From: Streptomyces sp. MspMP-M5
GTDB taxonomy: Bacteria; Actinomycetota; Actinomycetes; Streptomycetales; Streptomycetaceae
Assembly: GCF_000373585.1 (NCBI RefSeq)
Contig: NZ_KB891854.1
Coordinates: 198,003-262,002 of the forward strand
DNA: 64,000 nt
Direction of reading: 5' to 3'
The translations under genes and the position numbers were made by a program. This document shows, one piece after another, positions 16,578-28,011 of the stretch (its first letter is position 1; every line of letters starts with the position of its first letter). The notes under the pieces were generated by a model that saw nothing but the letters and a program-made list of their open reading frames with translations, searched no databases and was not told the DNA's origin.

Positions 16578-18123
16578 CAGGCACCGCGGCGGGCGAGCCG
16601 AACCACTGGCCCAGCGCCGCGTCCAACTCCTCGTAGGCGCCCGGGGTGTCGGCCGCCCAGGCGGTGCAGCCGTCCGGGCGCACCAGGAGGCCGGCCAGGT
16701 CGGGCCGCTCCGGGCACGCCACCGTCAGGACGCGCACCCGGTCCTCGTGGCCGGCCGCGCGCTCGCGCAGGGCCGGGTCGTCGGCGAGGTCGAGCAACAG
16801 GCCCTGGCCGCCGTGCAGATGGTCCGCGAGCCGGTGGCCGTCGGACAGCTCCAGGTCGGGCGCGCTGCGGCCGGTCAGCGGGTGGCTGCCGGGCAGGTCG
16901 TAGCGCTGCCAGACGCCGGAGATCTTCTTGACGAAGAAGGTGGTGGCGTCGGACGTCCCGGACAGTTCGGCGATCACCTTGCGCAGCGCCCCGGCGTGCG
17001 ACTCCGGCCGCATCAGCGCCACTTGGGCCCGGGTCCACTCCAGCACCCACGCGCCGATGGGGTGCCGCTCGGCGGTGTAGCTGTCGAGCAGCCCCTCCGG
17101 GGCCCAGCCGCGCACCGTGGCGGCCAGCTTCCAGCCGAGGTTCATCGCGTCGCCGATACCGAGGTTGAGGCCCTGGCCGCCGAACGGGGAGTGCACATGG
17201 GCCGCGTCACCGGCGAGCAGCACCCGGCCCCGGCGGTAGTCGGGCACCTGGCGGGCGTTGTCGGTGAAACGGGTGGCCGTGAGCACCTTGGTGATCGTCA
17301 CGTCCGGGACGCCGGAGACCCGGCGCAGCGAGGTCTGCAACTCCTCGGCGGTGATGGGGGCGTCGCGGTCCGTGGGCGGTCCGTCGAACTCCACGGTGAG
17401 GATCCGGCCGGTCGTCGGCCCGTGGACGTAGGTCCCGGTGTCGGTCCACGTCCAGCCGGCCCCCAGGGCGTCGGCACCGGTCATCTCCACGACGGCCTGG
17501 TGGCCGGTGATCTCCGGATCGGTGCCGGGGAAGGGGAATCCGGCGAGCCGGCGCACCGTGCTGCGGCCGCCGTCGCAGCCCACCAGCCAGCCGGCGCGCA
17601 GCGAGCCCTCCGAGGTGTGGACGTGCACCCCCGCGTCGTCGGCGTCCAGACCGGTCAGGGTCACCCCGCGGCGCAGGCTCACGCCCAGCTCGGCGGCGCG
17701 GGCGGCGAGCAGCCGCTCCAGGGCCTCCTGAGGGACGAGCCCGACCTCGGTGGCCGGGCCGCTGGTGCCGAACTCCGGGTCCGACTCGTCCAGGAGGTCG
17801 GCGCGGAGCATGATGCCCGCGAAGTGCCCGGCGAACCGCGGCGCCGCCTTGACCGTGGAGGCGTCGGCCGCCTCCCGCTGCCGCATGAACGAGCTGAACT
17901 GCGCCATGGCGGCGCGCTGCACCTCGGCCAGTCCGGGCAGCATGCCCCGCCGGTAGAAGGCTTCCGAGCTGGGGGTGTTGATGGCCCCCGCCTTGATCGT
18001 GGTGTCCACCTCGGTCAGTCGCTCCAGGACGACGACCGAGACGTCCGCCAGTGCCAGTTCGCAGGCGAGCATCAGCCCCACCGGGCCGCCCCCTGCCACC
18101 ACTACGTCTGCGTCATGCTTCAT
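16573..18123 (-). CDS. FAD-dependent aromatic-ring hydroxylase / monooxygenase
   Basis: 516 residues of the PHBH/MhpA-type flavoprotein hydroxylases. The N-terminal VVVAGGGPVGLMLACELA is the FAD-binding GxGxxG. LVGCDGGRSTVR at about residue 180 is the DG motif. GRVLLAGDAAHVHSPFGGQGLNLGIGDAMNLGWK is the GD motif. The thioredoxin-like C-terminal domain ends in the window of DGCTAWAADTPGAYEELDAAL. It oxygenates an aromatic substrate with NAD(P)H and O2. A -10 box TACACT (18132-18137) lies 8 nt before the ATG and no ribosome site is seen, so the mRNA is probably leaderless. It is divergent from a TetR gene and likely its target. Confidence 0.9.
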   Translation of the reverse strand: MKHDADVVVAGGGPVGLMLACELALADVSVVVLERLTEVDTTIKAGAINTPSSEAFYRRGMLPGLAEVQRAAMAQFSSFMRQREAADASTVKAAPRFAGHFAGIMLRADLLDESDPEFGTSGPATEVGLVPQEALERLLAARAAELGVSLRRGVTLTGLDADDAGVHVHTSEGSLRAGWLVGCDGGRSTVRRLAGFPFPGTDPEITGHQAVVEMTGADALGAGWTWTDTGTYVHGPTTGRILTVEFDGPPTDRDAPITAEELQTSLRRVSGVPDVTITKVLTATRFTDNARQVPDYRRGRVLLAGDAAHVHSPFGGQGLNLGIGDAMNLGWKLAATVRGWAPEGLLDSYTAERHPIGAWVLEWTRAQVALMRPESHAGALRKVIAELSGTSDATTFFVKKISGVWQRYDLPGSHPLTGRSAPDLELSDGHRLADHLHGGQGLLLDLADDPALRERAAGHEDRVRVLTVACPERPDLAGLLVRPDGCTAWAADTPGAYEELDAALGQWFGSPAAVPA

Positions 18124-18131
18124 GGAGCGAA

Positions 18132-18168
18132 AGTGTAGTCACTAAAAATTTGTCCCCGCTACAATTTT
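18132..18168. promoter_or_regulatory. TetR operator/promoter region between hydroxylase and tetR
   Basis: An AT-rich 70-bp divergent gap. AAATTTGT (18146-18153) and ACAATTTT (18161-18168) form an inverted repeat with a 7-bp spacer and one mismatch. It sits upstream of the -10 box TACACT (18132-18137, leftward) of the hydroxylase. TGTAG (18134-18138) and CTACA (18159-18163) form a second, outer symmetry. A TetR dimer bound here would control both directions. Confidence 0.6.
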
Positions 18169-18195
18169 CTCTGGAAAGCGGCGAAAGGAGAGACG

Positions 18196-18903
18196 GTGAC
18201 GGAAAGGGAGCCTTCGGGGGAGCGGCGGCGGGTGGCGGCCGAGGAGGGGGAGGGGGGTGCGGTGCCGAGCCTGCGCGAGCGCAAGAAGCGGCTCACCCGG
18301 GAGCGGATCTCCGGCGTCGCCACGCGGCTCTTCGTCGAGCGCGGCTTCGACAACGTCACCGTCGCCGAGGTGGCCCGCGCCGCCGAGGTCTCCACGATGA
18401 CGGTCTTCAACTACTTCCCGCGCAAGGAGGACCTCTTCCTCGACCGGATCCCGGAGGCGGTGGAGCTGCTCGTCGGCGCGGTGCGGGAGCGCGGCGCGGA
18501 CGAGACGCCGCTGGCCGCGCTGCGCCGGCTCGCGCTGGACCTGCTGGCCGAGCGTCATCCGCTGGGCGGGCCGGGGGAGGGGTTCGACCACTTCTTCCGC
18601 ACGGTGCTGGAGGCGCCGGCGCTGCGGGCGCGGGCGCGCGAGGCGGTCGAGGAGGTCGAGGGTGCGCTGGCCGGGGCGCTCGCCGAAGCGGCCGGCGGCG
18701 ACCCCGCGCGGCCCGGCCGGAGCGCCCGGCTGGCCGCGGCGCTGATCATCGCGGGGTGGCGGACGTGCTACGTGGAGGCCGCCGCCCGGCAGCTGGCGGG
18801 TGACCCCGCGGACGAGGTGGCCGCTGACCACGAAGCAGTGATCCGGCACACCTTCGAGGCGTTGGAGCGGGCGCTGCCGGACGGGGGCCCGGGGCGGGGC
18901 TGA
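18196..18903 (+). CDS. TetR/AcrR-family transcriptional regulator
   Basis: 235 residues. The N-terminal helix-turn-helix (about 30-80) reads [20 protein letters not shown], then [34 protein letters not shown], a textbook TetR DNA-binding domain. The C-terminal ligand domain is Ala/Arg-rich helices ending in [20 protein letters not shown] 18196 follows AAAGGAGA. It is divergently transcribed from the flavin hydroxylase with an operator-like repeat in the gap, so it probably represses the hydroxylase and itself until a (likely aromatic) ligand appears. Confidence 0.9.
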   Translation: MTEREPSGERRRVAAEEGEGGAVPSLRERKKRLTRERISGVATRLFVERGFDNVTVAEVARAAEVSTMTVFNYFPRKEDLFLDRIPEAVELLVGAVRERGADETPLAALRRLALDLLAERHPLGGPGEGFDHFFRTVLEAPALRARAREAVEEVEGALAGALAEAAGGDPARPGRSARLAAALIIAGWRTCYVEAAARQLAGDPADEVAADHEAVIRHTFEALERALPDGGPGRG

Positions 18904-19175
18904 CCGCGGGGCGCCGGCCACCGGACGGCGTAATGGCTGGTCATCGCGGCGGGAAGGGTGCGGCGTCGCCACACGTTTGGGTGAAGAGGGCTTGCGCGGC
19001 CCGTAAATCGAATGCACGTGCTATAGGCTCGTGTGTGGCATCCCAAAGACAGTGCCGCGGCGGTCCCCATACCCTTGGTCGGGGGCCCCGCTCCGTCCCG
19101 CCGCCTCTGCTCGCTCACCGCGCGGCGGGCGCAGCCCGTGGCTTCCGCCCCTCTCCAAGAAAGGTGCCGACCGGC

Positions 19176-22259
<3,084 letters not shown>

Positions 22260-22285
22260 CGCCACACCGGCCGCAGCCGCACCGC

Positions 22286-22328
22286 ACAGCGGGGGCGGAG
22301 CCTCGGGGAGAGGCTCCGCCCCCGCTGT
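22286..22328. terminator. Strong bidirectional terminator after uvrA
   Basis: A perfect 19-bp stem (22286-22304 with 22310-22328) and a 5-nt GGGGA loop. It sits between the convergent stops of uvrA (22259) and the PfkB kinase (22352). Confidence 0.9.
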
Positions 22329-22351
22329 CGTGCACTGGGGACGCCGGCGGC

Positions 22352-23317
22352 TCAGGCGGCCAGTTCCGCGGCGAACGGCGGCTCCGCGCCCGCCCGGGAG
22401 CAGGTGACGGCGGCCGCCCGGGCGGCGAAGCGGAGGATGTCCTCCCAGTCGCCGTCGGTGAGCCCGCCGACCGCCGCGTCCGACAGCGCGCCATGGGCGT
22501 CGAGCCGGTGCAGCAGCGCCGCGTTGACGGTGTCGCCGGCGCCGATGGTGTCGACGACGGTGACCCGCTCCCCGGGCACCGCCAGCTCGCCGCCGCCCCG
22601 CGTCAGCACCGTCAGCCCGTCGCCGCCGTGGGTGAGGACGACCGCCGCGGGGCCGGCGGCCAGCCACTCCCGGGCCGCCGCGAGCACCGCCGCCCGCCCG
22701 GCTCCGACCGGTTCTGGGGCCGCCCCGGCCAGCCACAGCGCGTCCTCCTCCGACAGCTTCACCAGCGCCAGGTCCGGCAACCATGACCGGAAACGCGCCC
22801 GGTAGGCGTCCGGATCGGCGATCAGCCCCGGGCGGATGTTGGGGTCGAGCGCGGTGAACACCCCGCGCCGCGCCTCCCGCCGCAACAGCGCCTCGTACGC
22901 CCCGGCACCCGGCTCCAGCACCAGCGAGCAGGTGCCCAGCGAGAGCGCCCGCACCGCCTCGGGCAGCGCCGGCGGCAGGGTGAAGAGCCGGTCGGCGGTG
23001 CCCTCCACATAGAAGCCGTAGCCCGCCGAGCCGTCCGCACCGATGTCCGCCACCGCCAGAGTGGTCGGCTCCGGACCGCGCTGCACCAGCGAGGTGTCCA
23101 CCCCGCCGTCGCGCAGCCCGCGCAGCAGCGACGCGCCGAAGGCGTCGGTCGAGACCCGGGAGCAGAACGCGACGGGCGAGCCCAGCCGCCCCAGCGCCAC
23201 CGCGGTGTTGTACGGCCCGCCGCCGCGCCGCGGCAGCAGCGCCGGCAACGAGCCGTCCGGGGACGGCGGTTGACTGGGGACGAGGTCGATCAGCGCCTCG
23301 CCGGCGACGACGATCAC
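22352..23317 (-). CDS. PfkB-family carbohydrate kinase (fructokinase-like)
   Basis: 321 residues of the ribokinase/PfkB fold. The N-terminal signature is GGGPYNTAVALGRLG (about residues 32-46). The C-terminal signature DTIGAGDTVNAALLHRL carries the catalytic Asp (GAGD). The N-terminal GEALIDLVP is typical of fructokinases. It phosphorylates a sugar, probably fructose, with ATP in the cytosol. GTG 23317 lies 49 bp after the stop of the LacI gene on the same strand, so the two form one unit. The matching transporter gene is now only a remnant at 24.6-24.8 kb. Confidence 0.88.
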   Translation of the reverse strand: MIVVAGEALIDLVPSQPPSPDGSLPALLPRRGGGPYNTAVALGRLGSPVAFCSRVSTDAFGASLLRGLRDGGVDTSLVQRGPEPTTLAVADIGADGSAGYGFYVEGTADRLFTLPPALPEAVRALSLGTCSLVLEPGAGAYEALLRREARRGVFTALDPNIRPGLIADPDAYRARFRSWLPDLALVKLSEEDALWLAGAAPEPVGAGRAAVLAAAREWLAAGPAAVVLTHGGDGLTVLTRGGGELAVPGERVTVVDTIGAGDTVNAALLHRLDAHGALSDAAVGGLTDGDWEDILRFAARAAAVTCSRAGAEPPFAAELAA

Positions 23318-23366
23318 GGGATACGGGTCCTTTCCTCCACCGGCCGGGTCCGGCCGGGCATGGCCG

Positions 23367-24395
23367 TCAGGGCGCGTCCGAGGGCCTGTCCGAGGCGGTC
23401 TCGGGGCAGCCGCACGAGGTGCGGTGCACGAAGGTGCAGGGCAGCCGGACGGTGCGCGGCGGCCGGTCCGGGGCGTCCAGCCGCTCCAGCAGCAACCGGA
23501 CCGCCGCGGCGCCCAGTTCCCGGCTGGGCCGGGCGATCGCGGTCAGCCGCGGGGTGAAGAGGTCGGCCCAGGCGAAGTCGTCGAAGCAGGCCAGCGCGAT
23601 GTCCCGGGGCACCTCCAGGCCCAGGGCGCGCAGCGCCTGGAGCGCGCCGATGGTCATCGCGTTGTTGGCGGTGATGATCGCGGTGGGGGGCGCCGGCGCG
23701 GCGAGCAGATGGCGGGTGGCGTCCTGGGCGCCCTCCGCCTCGGAGTTGCCGCCGGCCAGCAGCTCGGGCGCGAACGGCAGTCCGCGGGCGCGCAGCCCCG
23801 CGCGATAGCCCTCGACCCGCTCGGTGGTGGTGCTGAGTCCGGGCAGGCCCGCGATCAGCCCGATCCGGGTGTGCCCCGCGCCGGCCAGGTGCTCGACGAG
23901 CCGGCGGACCGGGCCGGCGCTCTCCGCGCAGACCTGGTCGAAGCCGTCGTCCACCAGCCGGTCGAGGAACACCGTGGGGATCTGGCGCTTCGTCACGTAG
24001 TCGACCATCTCGGCCGGTTCGGCGGACGGCGCGACGATCATGCCGTCCACCCGCCGCTCGTGCAGCAGCTGGACGACCTTGCGCTCGTGCCGGGGATCGT
24101 CGTGCGGGTCGGCGATCAGCAGGCTGTAGCCGGCCTCCAGGGCGCCGGCCTCGACGCCCTGGAGGATCTCCGTGAAGTACGGGTTGCTGATCGCCGAGAC
24201 GGCCAGGCCGATGGAGCGGGTGCGGGAGGTGACCAACGAGCGGGCGAGGGTGTTGTGGGTGTAGCCGAGCTCCTCGATGGCGGCCAGCACCGCGGCCCGG
24301 GTGTCCGGGCGGACCGGCCGGGTGCCGTTCACCACATGCGACACCGTGGCGACGGAGACGCCCGCGCGCCGTGCCACATCCACCATCGTCGTCAT
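23367..24395 (-). CDS. LacI-family transcriptional regulator
   Basis: 342 residues. The N-terminal HTH MVDVARRAGVSVATVSHVVNG and hinge (SLVTSRTRSIGLAV) are classical LacI. The periplasmic-binding-like effector domain spans about 60-325, with GYSLLIADPHDDPR and PTAIITANNAMTIGALQAL. A short Cys-containing C-terminus (TSCGCPETASDRPS) follows. It is upstream of and co-directional with a PfkB sugar kinase. A 24-bp palindrome 106 bp upstream is the likely operator. It probably represses sugar uptake and phosphorylation until the sugar binds. Confidence 0.9.
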   Translation of the reverse strand: MTTMVDVARRAGVSVATVSHVVNGTRPVRPDTRAAVLAAIEELGYTHNTLARSLVTSRTRSIGLAVSAISNPYFTEILQGVEAGALEAGYSLLIADPHDDPRHERKVVQLLHERRVDGMIVAPSAEPAEMVDYVTKRQIPTVFLDRLVDDGFDQVCAESAGPVRRLVEHLAGAGHTRIGLIAGLPGLSTTTERVEGYRAGLRARGLPFAPELLAGGNSEAEGAQDATRHLLAAPAPPTAIITANNAMTIGALQALRALGLEVPRDIALACFDDFAWADLFTPRLTAIARPSRELGAAAVRLLLERLDAPDRPPRTVRLPCTFVHRTSCGCPETASDRPSDAP

Positions 24396-24500
24396 CCGGC
24401 TCTTTCCCCCCGTCCCGGCGCACCGTGTCCGGCGCCCGGCCGACGGTCTTTCCTGTCGGTCCGCCGCAGTCCATCACAGTACGTGGGCGCCGGGCCAAAC

Positions 24501-24524
24501 GTAAACGCTTGCGCAAGCGCTTAC
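24501..24524. promoter_or_regulatory. LacI-type operator palindrome
   Basis: GTAAACGCTTGC (24501-24512) and GCAAGCGCTTAC (24513-24524) are near-perfect complements (one mismatch) with a central GC dyad, the usual form of LacI-family sites. It lies between the lacI gene and the sugar-transporter remnant, so it would originally have controlled both. Confidence 0.75.
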
Positions 24525-24623
24525 GCGCTGGTGGTTCTTCTGTGGTGTCCCCGCCATCGAATCCGCACGACGTCGTGCGGAGGCGCCGATGCGCGCTCTC
24601 GTGGTCACCGCACCGGGCTCCGG

Positions 24624-24764
24624 GGTCTCTTCGTCCAGCGGCTGCTGCCCGAGACCAAGGGCCGCAGCCTGGAGGAGATCGAGGCGGAGCTGCTGCGGGG
24701 CCGGGCGGACCGCCGTCCGGCCGGGCCGGCCGCCCCGGTATCGTCTGGGGCCGACGCCCACTGA
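24624..24764 (+). pseudogene. 3' remnant of an MFS sugar-porter gene
   Basis: The frame ending at TGA 24762-24764 encodes GLFVQRLLPETKGRSLEEIEAELLRG..., where PETKGRSLEEIEAEL is the C-terminal signature of sugar-porter family transporters. Nothing upstream in this or other frames encodes the twelve membrane segments. Only about 47 codons survive, between the LacI operator and the Rieske gene. A deletion of the transporter body from a lacI/kinase/transporter locus is the simplest reading. Confidence 0.7.
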
Positions 24765-24778
24765 CCAGGAGGTACCCC

Positions 24779-25192
24779 ATGAGCGTGTCCCCGGACCGCC
24801 GGACCATGCTGCGGGGGGCCGCACTCGCCGGCATCGCCTGTTTCGGCGCCGCCGCCTGCGCCGCGGGCGGGCAGGGAGCCGGCAAGCGGCCGTCCTCGGA
24901 CGCGCCGGTCGAGCTGGGCCCGGCCGCGGACGTGCCGGTCGGCGGCGCCAAGCTCTACGCCGCGCAGCGGTTGCTGGTCTCGCAGCCCGCCAAGGGCGAG
25001 TTCAAGTGCTTCAGCGCCGTGTGCACGCACATGGGCGGGACGCTGAACAAGATCGAGAAGGGGCAGGCCGTCTGCCCGTTGCACGGCAGCCACTTCGAGG
25101 CGGCCACCGGCAAGGTCGCCCAGGGCCCGGCGAGCACTCCCCTGGAGGAGGTCCCGGTCAAGGTCGAGGGCGGCAAGCTGATCGCGGGCTGA
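24779..25192 (+). CDS. Rieske (2Fe-2S) lipoprotein, probably Tat-exported
   Basis: 137 residues. The N-terminus DRRTMLRGAALAGIACFGAA has a twin arginine, a hydrophobic core and a lipobox-like AAAC. The Rieske cluster ligands are CTHMGG (Cys, His) and CPLHGSHF (Cys, His) at about residues 80 and 99, followed by GPASTPLEEVPVKVEGG. It should be a folded, membrane-anchored electron-transfer protein on the outer face. ATG 24779 follows AGGAGG. It lies 14 bp after the transporter remnant, which may have been its operon partner or merely a neighbour. Confidence 0.88.
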   Translation: MSVSPDRRTMLRGAALAGIACFGAAACAAGGQGAGKRPSSDAPVELGPAADVPVGGAKLYAAQRLLVSQPAKGEFKCFSAVCTHMGGTLNKIEKGQAVCPLHGSHFEAATGKVAQGPASTPLEEVPVKVEGGKLIAG

Positions 25193-25213
25193 GCGGGCGG
25201 CCCGCCGCCCCGT

Positions 25214-26173
25214 TCACCCCCAGTCCCAGGCGATCCCCAGGATTCCCGGCCGCACTCCCTGCTCGACCACGTGCACCGCGTGGTGCCGGCCGCTCAGCGT
25301 CAGCTCCTGCCGGCCGGTGCGCGGCCCGGTGGCCGACGCCTGGGCGAAGCGGCGGCAGCGCACCGGCAGCGCCGCCTCGTCGAACCGCACCTGGAGGACG
25401 TACTGGCCGCCGGCGAAGCTGAAGCCGCGTACGTACTCGGAGCTGGTGCCGCCGCTGCCGTCCTCGAAGGCGTAGCCGAAGACATGGGTGTCGCCGGCCC
25501 GCAGCCGGGTGTCGAAGAGCAGCTCGGCGACGATCACGCCGTTGGCCCCGTCCCCGCGCACCCGCCCCAGCCGGCAGTTCTCGCCCGCCCGCACCCGCAC
25601 CCGCGACGGGTCGCAGCCCGCGTCGCCCCGGTGGATGGCGATGTAGCGGTCCACGCCGTCCCGGTGGGCGCGCACCACCTGCAGCGACTCCCGTTCACTC
25701 AGCTCGCGCCGGGCCCCGATCCGTACCCGTTCGTGGTGGCCGACGGTGTGCACCCCGCCGTCCGCGGGGGTCTCCAGCTCGGCGAAGAGCTGCTGGAGGC
25801 AGTCGGCCGGGGCCACCAGCGAGCGGTACGAGCGGCCCGGCGGCCGTTCGACCTCCGGGCGGGGGCCGCCCTCGGGCACCAGGAGCCGGTGCAGCGACCG
25901 GTCGGGCAGGCCGAGGACGTCCTCCAGGGCGCGGACCGCGCGCAGCGACTCGGGGCGCTGCGGGCGCCGGGCGCCCTGCTGCCAGTAGCTCAGGCTGGTG
26001 ACCCCGATGGTGATGCCGCGCTGGGCGAGCTTGTGCTGGACGCGGGTGAGCGCCAGCCCGCGGGCGGTGAGCGCGCTGCGCAGGGCGAGATGGAACGGGC
26101 CGGTGCGCAGCAGCTGCGCCAGCTCGGCCGAAACGGGAAGGCTCTGTGCGGTGTCGGGAGTGTTCTGTGCCAT
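25214..26173 (-). CDS. Helix-turn-helix regulator-like protein of unknown function
   Basis: 319 residues. The region about 25-85 (HLALRSALTARGLALTRVQHKLAQRG then VTSLSYWQQGARRPQRPES) looks like an XRE-type HTH. The remaining 230 residues are probably beta-rich, with RVRVRAGENCRLGRVRG and FDTRLRAGDTHVFGYAFEDG, and have no named domain I recognise. ATG 26173 is preferred over an upstream start because GGAGG lies 9 nt before it. It is divergent from a secreted cysteine protease with repeated GTTCAC motifs in the gap, so it may regulate the protease pair. Confidence 0.65.
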   Translation of the reverse strand: MAQNTPDTAQSLPVSAELAQLLRTGPFHLALRSALTARGLALTRVQHKLAQRGITIGVTSLSYWQQGARRPQRPESLRAVRALEDVLGLPDRSLHRLLVPEGGPRPEVERPPGRSYRSLVAPADCLQQLFAELETPADGGVHTVGHHERVRIGARRELSERESLQVVRAHRDGVDRYIAIHRGDAGCDPSRVRVRAGENCRLGRVRGDGANGVIVAELLFDTRLRAGDTHVFGYAFEDGSGGTSSEYVRGFSFAGGQYVLQVRFDEAALPVRCRRFAQASATGPRTGRQELTLSGRHHAVHVVEQGVRPGILGIAWDWG

Positions 26174-26203
26174 TGCCTCAATCCTCCGGCGCGCGCGGTG
26201 AAT

Positions 26204-26346
26204 GTTCACAACCAGAACGCACGGCGCACGCGCTCCCTGCTCGTTCACTGCAGGACGCCGGGCACCGGACGTTCACATCCGGTCCCGCTCGTCCACACCC
26301 CCATGTCACCTCGCATTGAAGCGTGTTGACCTGCCTGCGACAACAC
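26204..26346. promoter_or_regulatory. Divergent control region: GTTCAC repeats and GTGTTG-N12-CAACAC
   Basis: GTTCAC occurs at 26204-26209, 26243-26248 and 26271-26276. An inverted repeat GTGTTG (26323-26328) / CAACAC (26341-26346) follows nearer the protease gene. These features cluster in the gap between the HTH gene and the protease gene. GTTCAC also resembles half of Streptomyces PHO-box units, so the HTH protein or PhoP could bind here (inference). Confidence 0.4.
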
Positions 26347-26412
26347 CCGATGCTCCTCGACAGCATCCGGATGCGCTCCTCTCTCCCCCTCACCCCACAC
26401 GGGAGGAACGCC

Positions 26413-27006
26413 ATGTCCCACTCTCCGTCCGCCCGGCGCGGGCGCCGCAGATGGCTGTCGGCAGCCATGCTCGCCGCCGTGGCCCTGACCGGACTCCCCA
26501 CCACCGCCGCCACCGCCGCCCCGCAGGCCGTCAACCGCCTCGACATCACCATGCAGGCCCAGCAGAAGACCAACTGGTGCTGGGCCGGTTCCGGTAACAC
26601 CATCGCGACCTGGTTCGGCCGGAACTACAGCCAGAACCAGTTCTGCAACGCCGCGTTCAACCGCCAGCAGGGCACCACCTGCCCCAACAACCAGGCCACG
26701 CTGGGCAATGTGCAGAACGCATTCGACTGGATGGGCATCAATCCTGGCTCGTATGTGACCGGTTGGCTCCGCTACACCACCGTCCAGAACGAGATCAACG
26801 CCAACCGCCCCATCGAGACCCGCATCGAGTGGGCGTCCGGCGGCGGCCACATGCACGTCCTCTACGGCTTCGACACCTCCCGCAACTGGGTGTACTGGGG
26901 CGACCCCTGGGCCTCCAACAACCGCTACAACTGGGGCGACTTCGACTACTACGTGAACGGCGACTCCTTCTCCTGGACCCACTCCCTCTACCGGATAGGA
27001 GCCTGA
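26413..27006 (+). CDS. Secreted papain-like cysteine protease
   Basis: 197 residues with a signal peptide (RRGRRRWLSAAMLAAVALTG, cleavage near ATAAP). The mature part holds TNWCWAGSGNTIATWFG, the catalytic Cys in the WCWA context of papain-like/C39-like peptidases. HMHVLYGFDTSRNWVYWGDPW supplies the catalytic His and the downstream Asn/Asp. Cysteines at QFCNAAF and TTCPNN could form a disulfide. ATG 26413 follows GGGAGGA. It is followed 4 bp later by a second exported protein, so the two are co-translated. Probable role: extracellular proteolysis. Confidence 0.85.
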   Translation: MSHSPSARRGRRRWLSAAMLAAVALTGLPTTAATAAPQAVNRLDITMQAQQKTNWCWAGSGNTIATWFGRNYSQNQFCNAAFNRQQGTTCPNNQATLGNVQNAFDWMGINPGSYVTGWLRYTTVQNEINANRPIETRIEWASGGGHMHVLYGFDTSRNWVYWGDPWASNNRYNWGDFDYYVNGDSFSWTHSLYRIGA

Positions 27007-27010
27007 GGCC

Positions 27011-27895
27011 ATGCCGAAGCGCATCGTCGCCCGCGCCGCCGCCACGGGCACCCTCGCCGCCGCTCTCCTGGGCCTCGCCCCGCACGCCGCCCTGGCCGCC
27101 GCGCCGGTCCCGCTCGCCCCGCCGCCCGCCGGCCTCGCCGCCGCCCACGACGCGGCCACCGCCCCGGCGACCCTGGACACCCTGGCCCGCTTCTTCGCCG
27201 CCGCCCCGGGCAAGGACGGGGCCCGCGCCGGGCTGACCGCACCGGCCCGGACCGCCCCGCGTGTCGAGGGCGCCACCGTCCCCGTCTACGTCCTCTCACC
27301 CGACTTCGTCCGTGGCCGGGCCGACGCCCCCGTGGCCCGGCTGGAGTTCATGGCGACCCGGGCCGTCGCCGCCGACGGCCGCACCGCGTCCGTGTGGACC
27401 GCCCGCCGGGGCGCCTCCTGGAAGGTCGTCAACATCGCCAGCGGCGACGACGAGACCCGCTACGCCGCGGCCGGCGCCGGACAGGGCGGCGGCACGGTCT
27501 TCCACGAGCCGCAGATCGACGCCTGGTACGTCCAGCGCGGCGACCGCATCGAGCCCCTGGACGCCGCCGCCCGCAAGGCCGTCGGCGCGCACGGCACCAC
27601 CGTCGCCGCCTACCGGAAGCGGGTCGCCGCCGCCTACGGCGACAAGCTCCCGGGCTCCGCGTACGACAAGCGCGGCGAGGCCGGCGGCTTCGGCCCCGGC
27701 GGTGCGCCGGCCGGCCCCGACACCGGCCGCGCGCCGCACCCGCTCGCCGCGGACGAGGCTCCCGTGGCGGCCGCGGAGACGGCGGCCGGCGACACCTTCC
27801 CGGTGACCGCCGCCTCCACCGTCGCGGGCGCCGCCGCCGTGCTCGCCCTGGGCCTGTCGGCCGCCGCGGCCGCGCGCCGGCGCCGCCCCCGCTGA
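27011..27895 (+). CDS. Exported membrane-anchored protein paired with the cysteine protease
   Basis: 294 residues with a signal peptide (residues 1-28, ending ALA-AAP) and a C-terminal hydrophobic helix ([18 protein letters not shown]) followed by RRRRPR, a typical wall-side membrane anchor. The central region includes [32 protein letters not shown] and [18 protein letters not shown], with no named domain that I recognise. It begins 4 bp after the protease stop, so it is probably a substrate, chaperone or propeptide-like inhibitor of that protease (inference). Confidence 0.75.
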   Translation: MPKRIVARAAATGTLAAALLGLAPHAALAAAPVPLAPPPAGLAAAHDAATAPATLDTLARFFAAAPGKDGARAGLTAPARTAPRVEGATVPVYVLSPDFVRGRADAPVARLEFMATRAVAADGRTASVWTARRGASWKVVNIASGDDETRYAAAGAGQGGGTVFHEPQIDAWYVQRGDRIEPLDAAARKAVGAHGTTVAAYRKRVAAAYGDKLPGSAYDKRGEAGGFGPGGAPAGPDTGRAPHPLAADEAPVAAAETAAGDTFPVTAASTVAGAAAVLALGLSAAAAARRRRPR

Positions 27896-27981
27896 CCGCG
27901 CGCCGCCCGCTCCACCGGAGCCCGTCCCTCCGCCCCCACGCCGGGGTGCCGCAGGGGCGGGCTCCGCCGCCTCGGGCCGGA

Positions 27982-28004
27982 TTGTCGGTGGCGGTCAGTA
28001 GGGT
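27982..28004 (+). promoter_or_regulatory. DNA-damage promoter of uvrC (RecA-NDp/PafBC type)
   Basis: TTGTCGGTGG-N7-TAGGGT matches TTGTCRGTG-N8-TAnnnT. The -10 box ends 7 nt before the uvrC ATG, so the transcript is leaderless. Confidence 0.85.
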
Positions 28005-28011
28005 GGTGGGC

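Noticed and set aside
19000..19030. A possible LexA/SOS box upstream of uvrA (GAATGCACGTGC)
   Set aside because: It deviates from the GAAC-N4-GTTC-type consensus in both half sites, and no good -35 box accompanies the nearby TATAGG.
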